DNA from: Bordetella genomosp. 4
GTDB lineage: Bacteria > Pseudomonadota > Gammaproteobacteria > Burkholderiales > Burkholderiaceae_B
Direction: 5' to 3'
DNA: 64,000 nt
Assembly (NCBI RefSeq): GCF_002261185.1
Contig: NZ_NEVQ01000019.1
Location: 62,001-126,000, forward strand
Both the position numbers and the translations under genes were made by a program. This document shows, one piece after another, positions 54,164 through 61,947 of the stretch (within the stretch, counting starts at the first letter, position 1; each line of letters begins with the position of its first letter). The notes under the pieces were generated by a model that saw only the letters and a program-made list of their open reading frames with translations, searched no databases and was not told where the DNA came from.

Positions 54164-55432
54164 ATGAGCACAGATCAACACATCGTCATCATTGGCGCCG
54201 GCGCGGTCGGCGCAGCAACCGCCGTTCAAGCGCTGAACGCGGGAATGCGGGTCACCTTGGTCGAGTCCGGCACGCCCGGCGGCCCGCAGGCATCCAGTTA
54301 TGGCAATGCGGGCTGGCTATCGTCGCACTCCATTCTTCCCCCTGCCGCCCCTGGCGTCTGGAAACAGGTTCCCACGTGGCTGAAAGACCCGTTGGGCCCA
54401 TTGGCGATACGCTGGAACTATCTGCCGCGCGCCATCCCATGGCTGACTCGTTATCTGGCCTCGGCCTGGACATGGCCGCGCGTCGAACGCACCGCTCATG
54501 CTCTGCGCTCGCTCTTGGCAGGCGCGCCTGCCCTGCATCAAGCATTAGCCGAGCAGGCCGGTGTGTCTCATCTCATCGAGCAGCGAGGCCTGTTGCATGC
54601 GTATTTGTCGGAACAGCAGTTCCGCGCCGATCGCCGGGCATGGGACATACGCCGCAACGAAGGTATCCAATGGCAGGAACTGAATACCGAGGCCTTGCGC
54701 GCGCTGGAGCCCGATCTGCACCCGCGCTACACCTTTGGCGTACTGGTTCCTGAAACTGGCCATTGCCGCAATCCTGGCGCCTATGTCGCGGCTCTGGTGC
54801 AGCTCGCCCAACATCTCGGCGCCGATCTGCGTCAGACACGCGCTACCGGCTTTGACATTCGAGCTGGAAAATTGCGGGCCGTGCACACCGACAACGGCGA
54901 CATCCCCTGCGACAAAGCTGTCATCGCGACCGGCATACGCTCACGCGAACTCGCGCGCCTGGCAGGGGACCGCGTGCCGCTTGCGGCCGAACGCGGCTAC
55001 CACGCCGTCATCAAACAACCAGAGGGTGCGCCGCGCGTATCCACTATGTTTGCCGACTGCAAAGTCGTCATCAACAACATGGAAAGCGGCCTGCGAGTCG
55101 CGGGGCAAGTCGAAATCGCCGATGTCGACGCACCACCCGACTGGCGGCGCGCTCACATCCTGCGCGATCTGCTGGTATCTATTTACCCCGCACTGCCAAC
55201 CAAGCCCGCCGAAGAACGCATCGACTACTGGCAAGGATGCCGCCCCAGTATGCCCGATGGCCTGCCTTGCATCGGTGCGGCCTCGGCGAGCCCTGATATC
55301 GTGCATGCGTACGGGCACGGCCACATCGGCCTGGTCGGTTCCGCCCGCACAGGAGAACTCGTCGTGCAACTGCTGCAGGGCCAAGCCACAACGATTCCGC
55401 TAGAGCCATTCAGTCCGCGTCGTTTCGCGTGA
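54164..55432 (+). CDS. FAD-dependent D-amino-acid dehydrogenase/oxidase (DadA-like)
   Basis: A 422-residue DAO-family flavoprotein. The dinucleotide motif IVIIGAGAVGAATAVQAL opens it, then YGNAGWLS (DadA-typical), a central substrate domain and GHGHIGLVGSARTG at the C-terminal FAD site. It deaminates a D-amino acid (or related amine) to a keto acid. The start at ATG 54164 is the family start. It is divergent from the amino-acid importer and followed by a racemase-family gene, so imported amino acids are the likely substrates. Confidence 0.9.
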   Translation: MSTDQHIVIIGAGAVGAATAVQALNAGMRVTLVESGTPGGPQASSYGNAGWLSSHSILPPAAPGVWKQVPTWLKDPLGPLAIRWNYLPRAIPWLTRYLASAWTWPRVERTAHALRSLLAGAPALHQALAEQAGVSHLIEQRGLLHAYLSEQQFRADRRAWDIRRNEGIQWQELNTEALRALEPDLHPRYTFGVLVPETGHCRNPGAYVAALVQLAQHLGADLRQTRATGFDIRAGKLRAVHTDNGDIPCDKAVIATGIRSRELARLAGDRVPLAAERGYHAVIKQPEGAPRVSTMFADCKVVINNMESGLRVAGQVEIADVDAPPDWRRAHILRDLLVSIYPALPTKPAEERIDYWQGCRPSMPDGLPCIGAASASPDIVHAYGHGHIGLVGSARTGELVVQLLQGQATTIPLEPFSPRRFA

Positions 55433-55459
55433 TCACACCCCTCCCTCAAGGAACCCGTC

Positions 55460-56200
55460 ATGTCCACGCTTTCCTCACCCGGCCGCATTGCCCGCGGCGG
55501 CAAATCGCTATACGGCGCCCCGCTGGGCATCCTGATGCTGGATGCGCGTTTTCCCCGCATTCTCGGCGACATGGGCAATGGCCAGACGTGGCCATTCCCC
55601 GTCCTGTACCGAGTCGTACGCGGCGCCAGTCCGGAAAAAGTCGTTTTGCAAGGCGCGCGCGGAACATTGGACGCCTTCATCGAGGCTGGTCGGGAACTGG
55701 TCGATCTGGGCGCGGAAGCCATCACCACGAATTGCGGCTTCCTGGCCCTCTTTCAACAAGAATTTTCACAGGCGCTGGGCGTCCCTGTTGCCACGTCATC
55801 AATGATGCAAGTGCCATGGGTACAAGCCACCTTGCCTCCCGGCAAGCGCGTAGGGTTGGTCACTGTCAGCGGATCCACGCTCTCCCCCGCGCACTTGGCA
55901 GCAGTCAACGTCCCGGCTGACATCCCCGTCGCCGGCACCGAGAACGGCAAAGAATTCTTCCGTGTCCTCATCAAAGCCGAGAAAGAAGACATGGATATCG
56001 ATCTTGCACAACAAGACATCCTGGAGGCTGGAAGGGACCTGGTGCGCCGACACCCTGAGGTCGGCGCGATCGTATTGGAATGCACCAACATGCCGCCGTA
56101 TGCGGCTGCGCTGCAAGCCGAGCTCGGATTGCCCGTCTACGATATCTACTCAATGATTACGTGGTTCCATGCGGGGCTACGCCCCCGAGCGTTTGCCTGA
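55460..56200 (+). CDS. Aspartate/glutamate racemase family protein
   Basis: A 246-residue member of the Asp/Glu/hydantoin racemase superfamily. The two catalytic Cys are C92 in ITTNCGF and about C208 in LECTNMPPY, as in cofactor-independent racemases. GILMLDARFPRILGDMGN near the start fits the AroM/Asp-Glu racemase-like subgroup. It may convert an L- to a D-amino acid for the adjacent DadA-like enzyme. AAGGAA precedes the start. Confidence 0.88.
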   Translation: MSTLSSPGRIARGGKSLYGAPLGILMLDARFPRILGDMGNGQTWPFPVLYRVVRGASPEKVVLQGARGTLDAFIEAGRELVDLGAEAITTNCGFLALFQQEFSQALGVPVATSSMMQVPWVQATLPPGKRVGLVTVSGSTLSPAHLAAVNVPADIPVAGTENGKEFFRVLIKAEKEDMDIDLAQQDILEAGRDLVRRHPEVGAIVLECTNMPPYAAALQAELGLPVYDIYSMITWFHAGLRPRAFA

Positions 56201-56377
56201 GACCGCATAGAACATGCCGCCGCGCGCGGGCGGCTGACCCGTGCAGGCTTGCTCCCACATCAACGCAAGCCTGCTCGCCCGCATTTAGATCCTTCCCACT
56301 GCCCTGCCTGTGGCCGGATGGGCATATCCCACCAGCAAAGAAACAGAAAGACACAAATTTCCGCTTGCCTCACCTAC

Positions 56378-56387
56378 CTACTAGTAG
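56378..56387. promoter_or_regulatory. Candidate TetR operator CTACTAGTAG (site A)
   Basis: This 10-bp perfect palindrome and its flanks (TACCTACTAGTAGAT) are repeated exactly at 59048-59062 next to the second tetR start. Here it lies about 145 bases before the first DUF4148 gene. A shared regulator for both places is likely. Confidence 0.55.
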
Positions 56388-56480
56388 ATAACATACGTCT
56401 CATGGTTGGGCAGTAAACAAATCACCCCAACCACCGCGCGATAGAGCAGTCACTAAGCGCGTTTTTATTTCCCTCATCAT

Positions 56481-56498
56481 CTACCTATAAGTAGATAG
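56481..56498. promoter_or_regulatory. Candidate TetR operator, 18-bp imperfect palindrome (site B)
   Basis: CTACCTATAAGTAGATAG is a CTANCTA...TAGNTAG dyad 34 bases before the first DUF4148 gene. The identical 18 bases recur at 56874-56891 before the second gene, so position and sequence are both conserved. Confidence 0.6.
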
Positions 56499-56531
56499 TT
56501 TTAAAGACACTTACCTTTAAAGAGAACCATC

Positions 56532-56849
56532 ATGAAAACCATCGCTTCCGTACTGCTGATTTCTGCTTCCCTGGCTGGCACCGCTGCCTACGCTGCCGAA
56601 CCCTCTGGCGAACTGGACTATCCGCCCACCATCACCCAGACCAGCCAATTGACCCGCGCTCAAGTCATCGCTGAACTGCAACAAGCCCGTGCCGCTGGCC
56701 AAGTCACCTTTGGCGATATCGACGAACCCGTTACGCAAGTAGCCGCCAGCACCGTCACCCGCGCCCAAGTCCACGCCGAAGCCGTTCAAGCCAACGCCCA
56801 CGGCCCGGTCGCATTCGACGGCGAAGGCTACCCCAACACCGGCGCCTGA
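56532..56849 (+). CDS. DUF4148 secreted protein (first tandem copy)
   Basis: A 105-residue exported protein. The signal peptide (KTIASVLLISASLAGTAAYA) is followed by AEPSGELDYPP and two internal repeats of the form TRAQVxAExxxAxxxG (around residues 40-57 and 72-90). DUF4148 proteins are small periplasmic proteins common in Burkholderiales, with unknown function. AAAGAGAACC lies before the start. It is nearly identical to the next gene. Confidence 0.88.
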   Translation: MKTIASVLLISASLAGTAAYAAEPSGELDYPPTITQTSQLTRAQVIAELQQARAAGQVTFGDIDEPVTQVAASTVTRAQVHAEAVQANAHGPVAFDGEGYPNTGA

Positions 56850-56873
56850 TCGACTTTTTATTTGACCACAAAC

Positions 56874-56891
56874 CTACCTATAAGTAGATAG
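56874..56891. promoter_or_regulatory. Candidate TetR operator, 18-bp imperfect palindrome (site C)
   Basis: It is the same 18 bases as site B (56481-56498), here 20 bases before the second DUF4148 start. It was probably carried along when the gene and its leader were duplicated. Confidence 0.6.
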
Positions 56892-56911
56892 CTTTTTTAA
56901 AGAGAACCATC

Positions 56912-57229
56912 ATGAAAACCATCGCTTCCGTACTGCTGATTTCTGCTTCCCTGGTTGGCACCGCTGCCTATGCTGCCGAGCCCTCTGGCGAACTGGACTA
57001 CCCGCCCACCATCACCCAGACCAGCCAACTGACCCGCGCCCAAGTCGTCGCTGAACTGCAACAGGCTCGCGCTGCCGGCCAGATCACCTACGGCGAAAAC
57101 GAGGAGCCCGTGACGCAAGTTGCCGACAGCAACCTGACGCGTGCCGAAGTCCACGCCGAAGCGGTTGAAGCCAACGCCCACGGCCCTGTCGCATTTGGCG
57201 GCGAAGGCTACCCCAACACGGGCGCTTGA
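56912..57229 (+). CDS. DUF4148 secreted protein (second tandem copy)
   Basis: A 105-residue protein that matches the first copy at most positions, differing mainly at the end of the signal peptide (SLVGTAAYA) and in the central GENEEPVTQVADSN stretch. It shares the leader bases TTAAAGAGAACCATC and the same upstream palindrome, which marks a recent tandem duplication of gene plus promoter. Function is unknown. Confidence 0.88.
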   Translation: MKTIASVLLISASLVGTAAYAAEPSGELDYPPTITQTSQLTRAQVVAELQQARAAGQITYGENEEPVTQVADSNLTRAEVHAEAVEANAHGPVAFGGEGYPNTGA

Positions 57230-57287
57230 TTAGCTGTCGATCCAACCAAATCTCTAGCGATAGAAACTTTTTAAAAAGAGAATGATC

Positions 57288-57623
57288 ATGAAAACCCTCG
57301 TATCCGCAGTGATGTTGTCGATGACCATGATGGGCGCTGCCTATGCTGGCGAACCCTCGGGAGAGTTGGACTATCCGCCCGTGCAAAGCAGCATCGGAAC
57401 GGTCAGCCGCGCCCAGATCCAGGCTGAATTGCAGGCCGCGACTGCAGCCGGTCAAGTGACGTTCGGCGAATTGGAGCAACCTGCCGCCTACAACGCCGGC
57501 CCGGTTCCCACTCGCGCCGAAGTACAGGCCGAAGCTCAAGCCGCGCGCGATAACGGTAGCGATGCGTTTGGCGAACTCGACTATCAGGCCAGCACTGGCG
57601 TGAATGCTTCGTCCCGCGGTTAA
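57288..57623 (+). CDS. DUF4148 secreted protein (third, diverged copy)
   Basis: A 111-residue relative of the two preceding genes. The signal peptide (VMLSMTMMGAAYAG) leads into the same EPSGELDYPP motif and two SRAQIQAEL / TRAEVQAEA repeats. Identity to the other two is much lower, so this copy is older. The start is set at ATG 57288, by alignment with the other two leaders; an ATG two codons upstream is possible. Only a weak palindrome precedes it. Confidence 0.85.
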   Translation: MKTLVSAVMLSMTMMGAAYAGEPSGELDYPPVQSSIGTVSRAQIQAELQAATAAGQVTFGELEQPAAYNAGPVPTRAEVQAEAQAARDNGSDAFGELDYQASTGVNASSRG

Positions 57624-57645
57624 GGACAGCACATGTTGTGTCCCG

Positions 57646-57683
57646 CGGCGCCGCCCTGCCTGCATACGGCGGCCCGCCTTTAT
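57646..57683 (+). terminator. Possible terminator after the DUF4148 genes
   Basis: A 6-bp GC stem (GCCGCC with GGCGGC, 12-base loop) is followed by CCCGCCTTTATT. It lies 23 bases past the third DUF4148 stop and before the first tetR gene. The T tract is short and the stem short, so this is tentative. Confidence 0.3.
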
Positions 57684-57731
57684 TCCGTTACTTGAGGAGC
57701 CTATCCGCCCCTTTTTCTATCAACCCTACAC

Positions 57732-57742
57732 CTACCCGGTAG
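57732..57742. promoter_or_regulatory. Candidate autoregulatory palindrome before the first tetR gene
   Basis: CTACCCGGTAG is a near-perfect palindrome ending 4 bases before the tetR start. Its CTAC...GTAG ends match the sites near the DUF4148 genes. TetR proteins usually repress themselves from such a position. Confidence 0.45.
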
Positions 57743-57746
57743 CGTC

Positions 57747-58310
57747 ATGACTATGAAACCCGAAAACACCCGCGAACAAATCGTGCAACATGCCCAGCGT
57801 CTGATTCAGGAACGCGGCTACAACGGTTTCAGCTACCGCGACTTGGCCGACCTGATCGGCATCAAGACATCCAGCATCCACTATTATTTTCCGCAGAAAG
57901 AAGACCTGCTGCTGGCCGTCGTACAGCAATACCAATCGCGCTGGAATGAGGCCATACAAGAGATCGATCCGGCGTTGAGGGCCGACGCGAAATTGCGAGC
58001 CTATGTCGATGCGCACCGTCGCGCGTTCTGCGGCACCGAGCGCATCTGCCTGGGTGCGGCGTTGGCAGCGGAGCTCGGCGCCCTGCCCGGCTGTGCACGG
58101 CAAGCATTGCAGAATTTCTACGCGGCGAACGAAACCTGGCTCACCAAACTGTTGGAACAAGGCGCCCGCGAAGGCAGCCTGCGCGTGCCAGGTGATCTGC
58201 GCGCATCGGCCCGCGCGTTATATGCCGCCTTGCAGGGCAGTCTGGTCAGCGCTCGCCTGTTTGAAAACGCAGAGCGAGTAGACGATCTCTTGCCCGCAGT
58301 GATGGCGTGA
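57747..58310 (+). CDS. TetR-family transcriptional regulator (first of a paralogous pair)
   Basis: A 187-residue TetR regulator. The N-terminal helix-turn-helix is IQERGYNGFSYRDLADLIGI and SSIHYYFPQKEDLLLAVV, and the C-terminal ligand domain contains CLGAALAAELGALPG. It is clearly paralogous to the convergent regulator at 58464-59033 (shared GYNGFSYRDLAD and SIHYYFP). It lies just after the DUF4148 genes and probably regulates them or itself. Confidence 0.93.
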   Translation: MTMKPENTREQIVQHAQRLIQERGYNGFSYRDLADLIGIKTSSIHYYFPQKEDLLLAVVQQYQSRWNEAIQEIDPALRADAKLRAYVDAHRRAFCGTERICLGAALAAELGALPGCARQALQNFYAANETWLTKLLEQGAREGSLRVPGDLRASARALYAALQGSLVSARLFENAERVDDLLPAVMA

Positions 58311-58326
58311 CACAGAGTATGAAATC

Positions 58327-58354
58327 AAGGCCTGTGCACAAGCACAGGCCTTTT
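58327..58354. terminator. Bidirectional terminator between the two tetR genes
   Basis: An 11-bp stem (58327-58337 with 58342-58352) with loop ACAA is followed by a short T tract on the right. It separates two convergent regulator genes (ends 58310 and 58464). Confidence 0.75.
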
Positions 58355-58463
58355 GCTGCGTGATGCAGACTAAGGCCCCATCGCGATTACGGGATCTCGA
58401 ATGTGCGCAGGCCCAAGTCTTTCACCGCGCGATGCAGGGTCGTGGCCGACCCAACAAAATCAT

Positions 58464-59033
58464 CTACGCAGCGACGCCGTGTTTGCAGCACACAGCGGTG
58501 ATCACATCATCCAGGCGTTGCTGGTCCTGAAACAGACGCGAGCCCATCAGCGCGCCCTGGAACGCCGCAAACAACCAACGTCCATCAGCCGCCGTATCGC
58601 CGCAGGATTTCAGCGAGCCGTCCTCTATTCCGGCAGCGACGACCTCGGCCAGCCAGGTCTCGTGCATGCGGAAAAACGCCTGCACCGATTGCCGTGCCCG
58701 ATCCGACAGCGAGGCAAAATCCGCCGCCAGCATGCCGCATAGACAAATCTGGTCGGTGGGCCCGCCCCGGAATAGCGCGGCATAACCCGCCAACCGCTCA
58801 TTGGCGGGCAGGGACTTGTCGATGCCGTGCAACATCGCATAGACCTGCGCCGCATACTTGTCGATAACGGCGATCAACAGGTCGTCTTTGGCAGGGAAAT
58901 AATAGTGAATACTGGCGGTTTTCACCCCCACGTGATCGGCCAGGTCCCGGTAGCTAAAACCGTTATAGCCCCGCCGCCTGATCAGGCACTGGGCATGTTC
59001 CAGAAGTTGGTCTCGGGTGGTAGCAGTATTCAT
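58464..59033 (-). CDS. TetR-family transcriptional regulator (second of a paralogous pair)
   Basis: A 189-residue TetR regulator. The helix-turn-helix shows RRGYNGFSYRDLADHVGVKT and SIHYYFPAKDDLL, and the C-terminal domain contains CLCGMLAADFASLSD with Cys residues at the same place as in its paralogue. The start is ATG 59033. The palindrome at 59051-59060, matching site A, lies 18 bases upstream, so autorepression and control of DUF4148 are plausible. Confidence 0.93.
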   Translation of the reverse strand: MNTATTRDQLLEHAQCLIRRRGYNGFSYRDLADHVGVKTASIHYYFPAKDDLLIAVIDKYAAQVYAMLHGIDKSLPANERLAGYAALFRGGPTDQICLCGMLAADFASLSDRARQSVQAFFRMHETWLAEVVAAGIEDGSLKSCGDTAADGRWLFAAFQGALMGSRLFQDQQRLDDVITAVCCKHGVAA

Positions 59034-59050
59034 AGTAGGGATATTGTTAC

Positions 59051-59060
59051 CTACTAGTAG
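59051..59060. promoter_or_regulatory. Candidate TetR operator CTACTAGTAG (site D)
   Basis: A perfect palindrome in the upstream region of the second tetR gene, identical over 15 bases to site A at 56375-56389. The HD-domain gene at 59149 starts about 90 bases to its right and could share control. Confidence 0.6.
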
Positions 59061-59148
59061 ATCGGGGGTCAAGGCAAGCGAGTATCCTAGACTTTATTGT
59101 CGTCTTATCCGCTACAAGGCGGCCGATTATTTACATTCATCTCCTCTG

Positions 59149-59799
59149 ATGTCAGACACCCTAGCCGCCTGGATTCCCCGTTTAACCGCCATTGCCGTCT
59201 CAGACAACCAAGACGACGGCGCGCATGACCTGAATCATCTGCAACGCGTCTGGCGTGTCGCCCGGACCTTGCTGGAAAGCCATCCCGAGGCCGACGCGCT
59301 GGTGGTGCTGACCGCCTGCTATCTGCACGATCTGGTCAACCTGCCCAAGAATCATCCCGAACGCGCTCAGGCTTCGCGCCAGGCGGCGCTTGAGGCCCGC
59401 CACCGCCTGGCTCAGACCGATTTCCCGGCGGACAAGCTCGATGCGGTGGCCCACGCCATCGAGGCACACAGCTTCTCGGCCGGCATTACGCCCACGACGC
59501 TGGAGGCAAAGATCGTGCAAGACGCAGACCGCCTCGATGCCTTGGGCGCCGTCGGTCTGGCTCGCCTGTTTTATACCGCTGGCCGCATGGGCTCGGCGTT
59601 TGCTCACCCCGACGATCCTCTGGCTCGCACGCGTCCTCTGGACGATCGCGCCTACGCCTTGGATCACATCGAAGCCAAACTCGCGACACTGCCCCCGACC
59701 ATGCATACCGCGGCTGCACGCGCGATGGCCGAGGCCCGCCTGGCGTGGCTGAGGGGTTTTCGCGATACGTTCGTGCACGAGTGGAGTCCGGCGGAGTAA
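59149..59799 (+). CDS. HD-domain phosphohydrolase (YedJ-like)
   Basis: A 216-residue HD hydrolase. The metal-binding residues are in HDLNHLQRVWRVA, ACYLHDLVNLPKNHPER, VAHAIEAHSFSAG and IVQDADRLDALGAVGLARLF. Such enzymes hydrolyse phosphate esters, often of nucleotides; the substrate is unknown. The start is set at MSDTLAAWIP, the family start, after rejecting an in-frame extension across the operator. It is convergent with narK. Confidence 0.9.
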   Translation: MSDTLAAWIPRLTAIAVSDNQDDGAHDLNHLQRVWRVARTLLESHPEADALVVLTACYLHDLVNLPKNHPERAQASRQAALEARHRLAQTDFPADKLDAVAHAIEAHSFSAGITPTTLEAKIVQDADRLDALGAVGLARLFYTAGRMGSAFAHPDDPLARTRPLDDRAYALDHIEAKLATLPPTMHTAAARAMAEARLAWLRGFRDTFVHEWSPAE

Positions 59800-59812
59800 C
59801 TCGCCTTTGAGC

Positions 59813-59835
59813 GCCGTTGCTCAGCGAGCAACGGC
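59813..59835. terminator. Strong hairpin between convergent HD-protein gene and narK
   Basis: A perfect 10-bp stem (59813-59822 with 59826-59835) with a 3-base loop lies 14 bases after the HD-gene stop. There is no T tract on either side, so it may slow or protect transcript ends rather than act as a classical terminator. Confidence 0.4.
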
Positions 59836-59893
59836 CGCGTGCTCATCCTGAACATCCAATATTTTTAACTCGGCATCCTTTCGATTGCTGCCG

Positions 59894-61138
59894 CTATTTG
59901 GGCTCGGTCACCACATCCCCGGACAGCTGTACTTTCTTGACCTCCGAGATATACATCACGATCAACGACACCCACACGATGCCGTAGAGCAGCATGAAAC
60001 AACTGGAGCGGATCGGCACGAGTTCGGCCAACACGCCAAACATCAGCGGCAATAGAAAGCCGCCCAAGCCGCCGGCCAGCCCCACGATCCCCGTGACGAC
60101 ACCCATGTTCTCAGGAAAATCATCGGCCACGTATTTAAAGGTCGAGGCCATGCCAAAGGCAAACATCGCGCCCAGCACAAAGAGCAGTAACGTGAACAAC
60201 CACACGGGTAAATAAAGATGAAATGACGCCGGACCGTTCAAGGTCTTGATCGTCAATGTCGTATCCGGGTAAGACAGGACAAACAAGGCCATCCAAGCCA
60301 CCCATAGGCACCACCACGTCATTTTGTGCGCACCGAAACGATCGGCCAGGCCGCCGCCCACCGCGCGCAACACCGCGCCAGGCAGGGAAAAGCCCGCGGC
60401 CAGCGCGGACGCCGCCACCAATGTCAGTCCGTACTCGCCCTGAAAATATTGCGGGATCCACAACGACAGCGCGGTAAAGCCGCCAAAAGTGATCGAATAG
60501 TATTGGCAATAACGCCACACGCGGGGATTCTTCAGTATTTTGAATTGCTCGAGCAGTTTGCCGCCGGTTTTCCCGGCGCCGGGATCGGGTGCCGCCACAA
60601 ACCAGAACATCACCGCAGTCGCCAGCAAAGCAACCGCATAAATCTTCGGCACCATGCGCCAGCCGTATGCCTCCAGCAACACCGGCGTCACGAATAAATT
60701 AACCGCAGCCCCAACGGTACCCGCGCCAAAGAACCCCATGGCAAAGCCCTTGCGATCGGCCGAGAAAAAGCGCGAAACGTATGGTGTCCCCACAGCGAAA
60801 GATGCCCCGACCAGCCCTAAAAACAAGCCAATCACCAAAAACTGCCACAGGGCCTGCGCATAGCTGACCAGATAGACCGGAATCGCACAGCCCAACAGCA
60901 ATACCGTCATCACGATGCGGCCGCCGAATCGATCTGTCCACATGCCTAGCGGCAAACGGAAGATGGCGCCGGTCAATACAGGTGTAGAAGTAAGCAGCCC
61001 GAACTCGAACGCATTCAGCCCCAATTCCTCGCGAATGCGGATGCCCAGTACTCCGAACATCATCCACACCACAAAGCACACCATGAACGCAAACGTACTG
61101 CTGTACAACACCGGATAGGCACGTGGATGGTTGCTCAT
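59894..61138 (-). CDS. narK: Nitrate/nitrite transporter NarK (MFS)
   Basis: A 414-residue 12-TM carrier of the NarK/NNP family. FVVWMMFGVLGIRIREELGL opens it, and GIVGLAGGLGGFLLPLMFG is the nitrate-signature glycine stretch. Conserved Arg residues occur in GAIFRLPLGMWTDRFGG. It imports nitrate or exchanges it for nitrite for the adjacent nitrate reductase. It is the last visible gene of the nar set (narH-J-I-parvulin-narK). Confidence 0.94.
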   Translation of the reverse strand: MSNHPRAYPVLYSSTFAFMVCFVVWMMFGVLGIRIREELGLNAFEFGLLTSTPVLTGAIFRLPLGMWTDRFGGRIVMTVLLLGCAIPVYLVSYAQALWQFLVIGLFLGLVGASFAVGTPYVSRFFSADRKGFAMGFFGAGTVGAAVNLFVTPVLLEAYGWRMVPKIYAVALLATAVMFWFVAAPDPGAGKTGGKLLEQFKILKNPRVWRYCQYYSITFGGFTALSLWIPQYFQGEYGLTLVAASALAAGFSLPGAVLRAVGGGLADRFGAHKMTWWCLWVAWMALFVLSYPDTTLTIKTLNGPASFHLYLPVWLFTLLLFVLGAMFAFGMASTFKYVADDFPENMGVVTGIVGLAGGLGGFLLPLMFGVLAELVPIRSSCFMLLYGIVWVSLIVMYISEVKKVQLSGDVVTEPK

Positions 61139-61188
61139 CGCGTTATTCCTGTTCGATAGGTTTCACATCACGATCGATTGAGTGGTGC

Positions 61189-61935
61189 CTACTGCAACAG
61201 CGGAGAATCAGCACCGGCGATATCTACGCCCTCGATGCGGGCCTGCCCTACCAGCCACTGCAGATACTGGTGCGTCGCGCGGCGCTCGGAGGCCTGTGCC
61301 AACCAGGCGGCAATACGCTCGTGGACCGCTTCAAAAGTCATGAGCGAACCGTCGACCTTGCGCCCGGTACGCACGATATGAAAACCATGGCGCGTCTGCA
61401 CCAGACGATTCAACAAGGTATGCGCCGGCATGGCGAACACCGTTTCTTCGAACTCGGGCAAGGTCTCGCCGCGTCCGATATCCCCCAGCCGCCCTCCTTC
61501 TTGAGCGGACAGGCAATTCGAATACTGCCGCGCGTAATCTGCGAAGGCGTCTGGCGGCGCTCGATGCAACTCCTGCAACACCTCGCCCGCGCGGGCGCGC
61601 AGGCGCTGTGGATCCACGCGCGGCGTGAGTTGGAACAGGATGTGCCACACCTCGACCAGCGCACCGCTGACGAAGCGATCCGCATTCTGCTCATAGTAGC
61701 GGCGGCAACTGGCCTCGTCCGCGACGGGCGTTTTTACCTCGGCGGCCAATACTGCCTGTATCGCGGCATCGTCACCGTCCTGCGCCAATCCCAATTCCCG
61801 AGCGCGCTGCAACAGCAACTCGCGGAAGACCAGCTCATGGCCTGCGCGCTGCACCGGATCAGCGTCGTTCTGATGCCGCGCCACTTCTGCCTGTATCTGG
61901 GCATCGCTGATAGAAACGCCGTTCACGACGATCAT
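61189..61935 (-). CDS. Parvulin-type peptidyl-prolyl isomerase in the nar cluster
   Basis: A 248-residue protein. An N-terminal helical region (SDAQIQAEVARHQNDADPVQRA) is followed by a parvulin domain from about residue 115: LVEVWHILFQLTP, YARQYSNCLSAQEGGRLGDI and TRHGFHIVRTGRKVDG. There is no signal peptide, so it is cytoplasmic. It lies 12 bases after narI. NifM-like isomerases assist folding of metalloenzymes, so a role in nitrate reductase maturation is plausible. Confidence 0.9.
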   Translation of the reverse strand: MIVVNGVSISDAQIQAEVARHQNDADPVQRAGHELVFRELLLQRARELGLAQDGDDAAIQAVLAAEVKTPVADEASCRRYYEQNADRFVSGALVEVWHILFQLTPRVDPQRLRARAGEVLQELHRAPPDAFADYARQYSNCLSAQEGGRLGDIGRGETLPEFEETVFAMPAHTLLNRLVQTRHGFHIVRTGRKVDGSLMTFEAVHERIAAWLAQASERRATHQYLQWLVGQARIEGVDIAGADSPLLQ

Positions 61936-61947
61936 GTTTTCTTCCTC

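Larger units (their letters stand above)
56201..56531. other. 331-base intergenic region upstream of the DUF4148 genes
   Basis: Near 56252-56285 a 10-bp inverted repeat (GCAGGCTTGC/GCAAGCCTGC) with no T tract may be a weak terminator for the racemase gene. Further right lie two palindromic sites (56378-56387 and 56481-56498) described separately. No small gene is seen. Confidence 0.4.
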
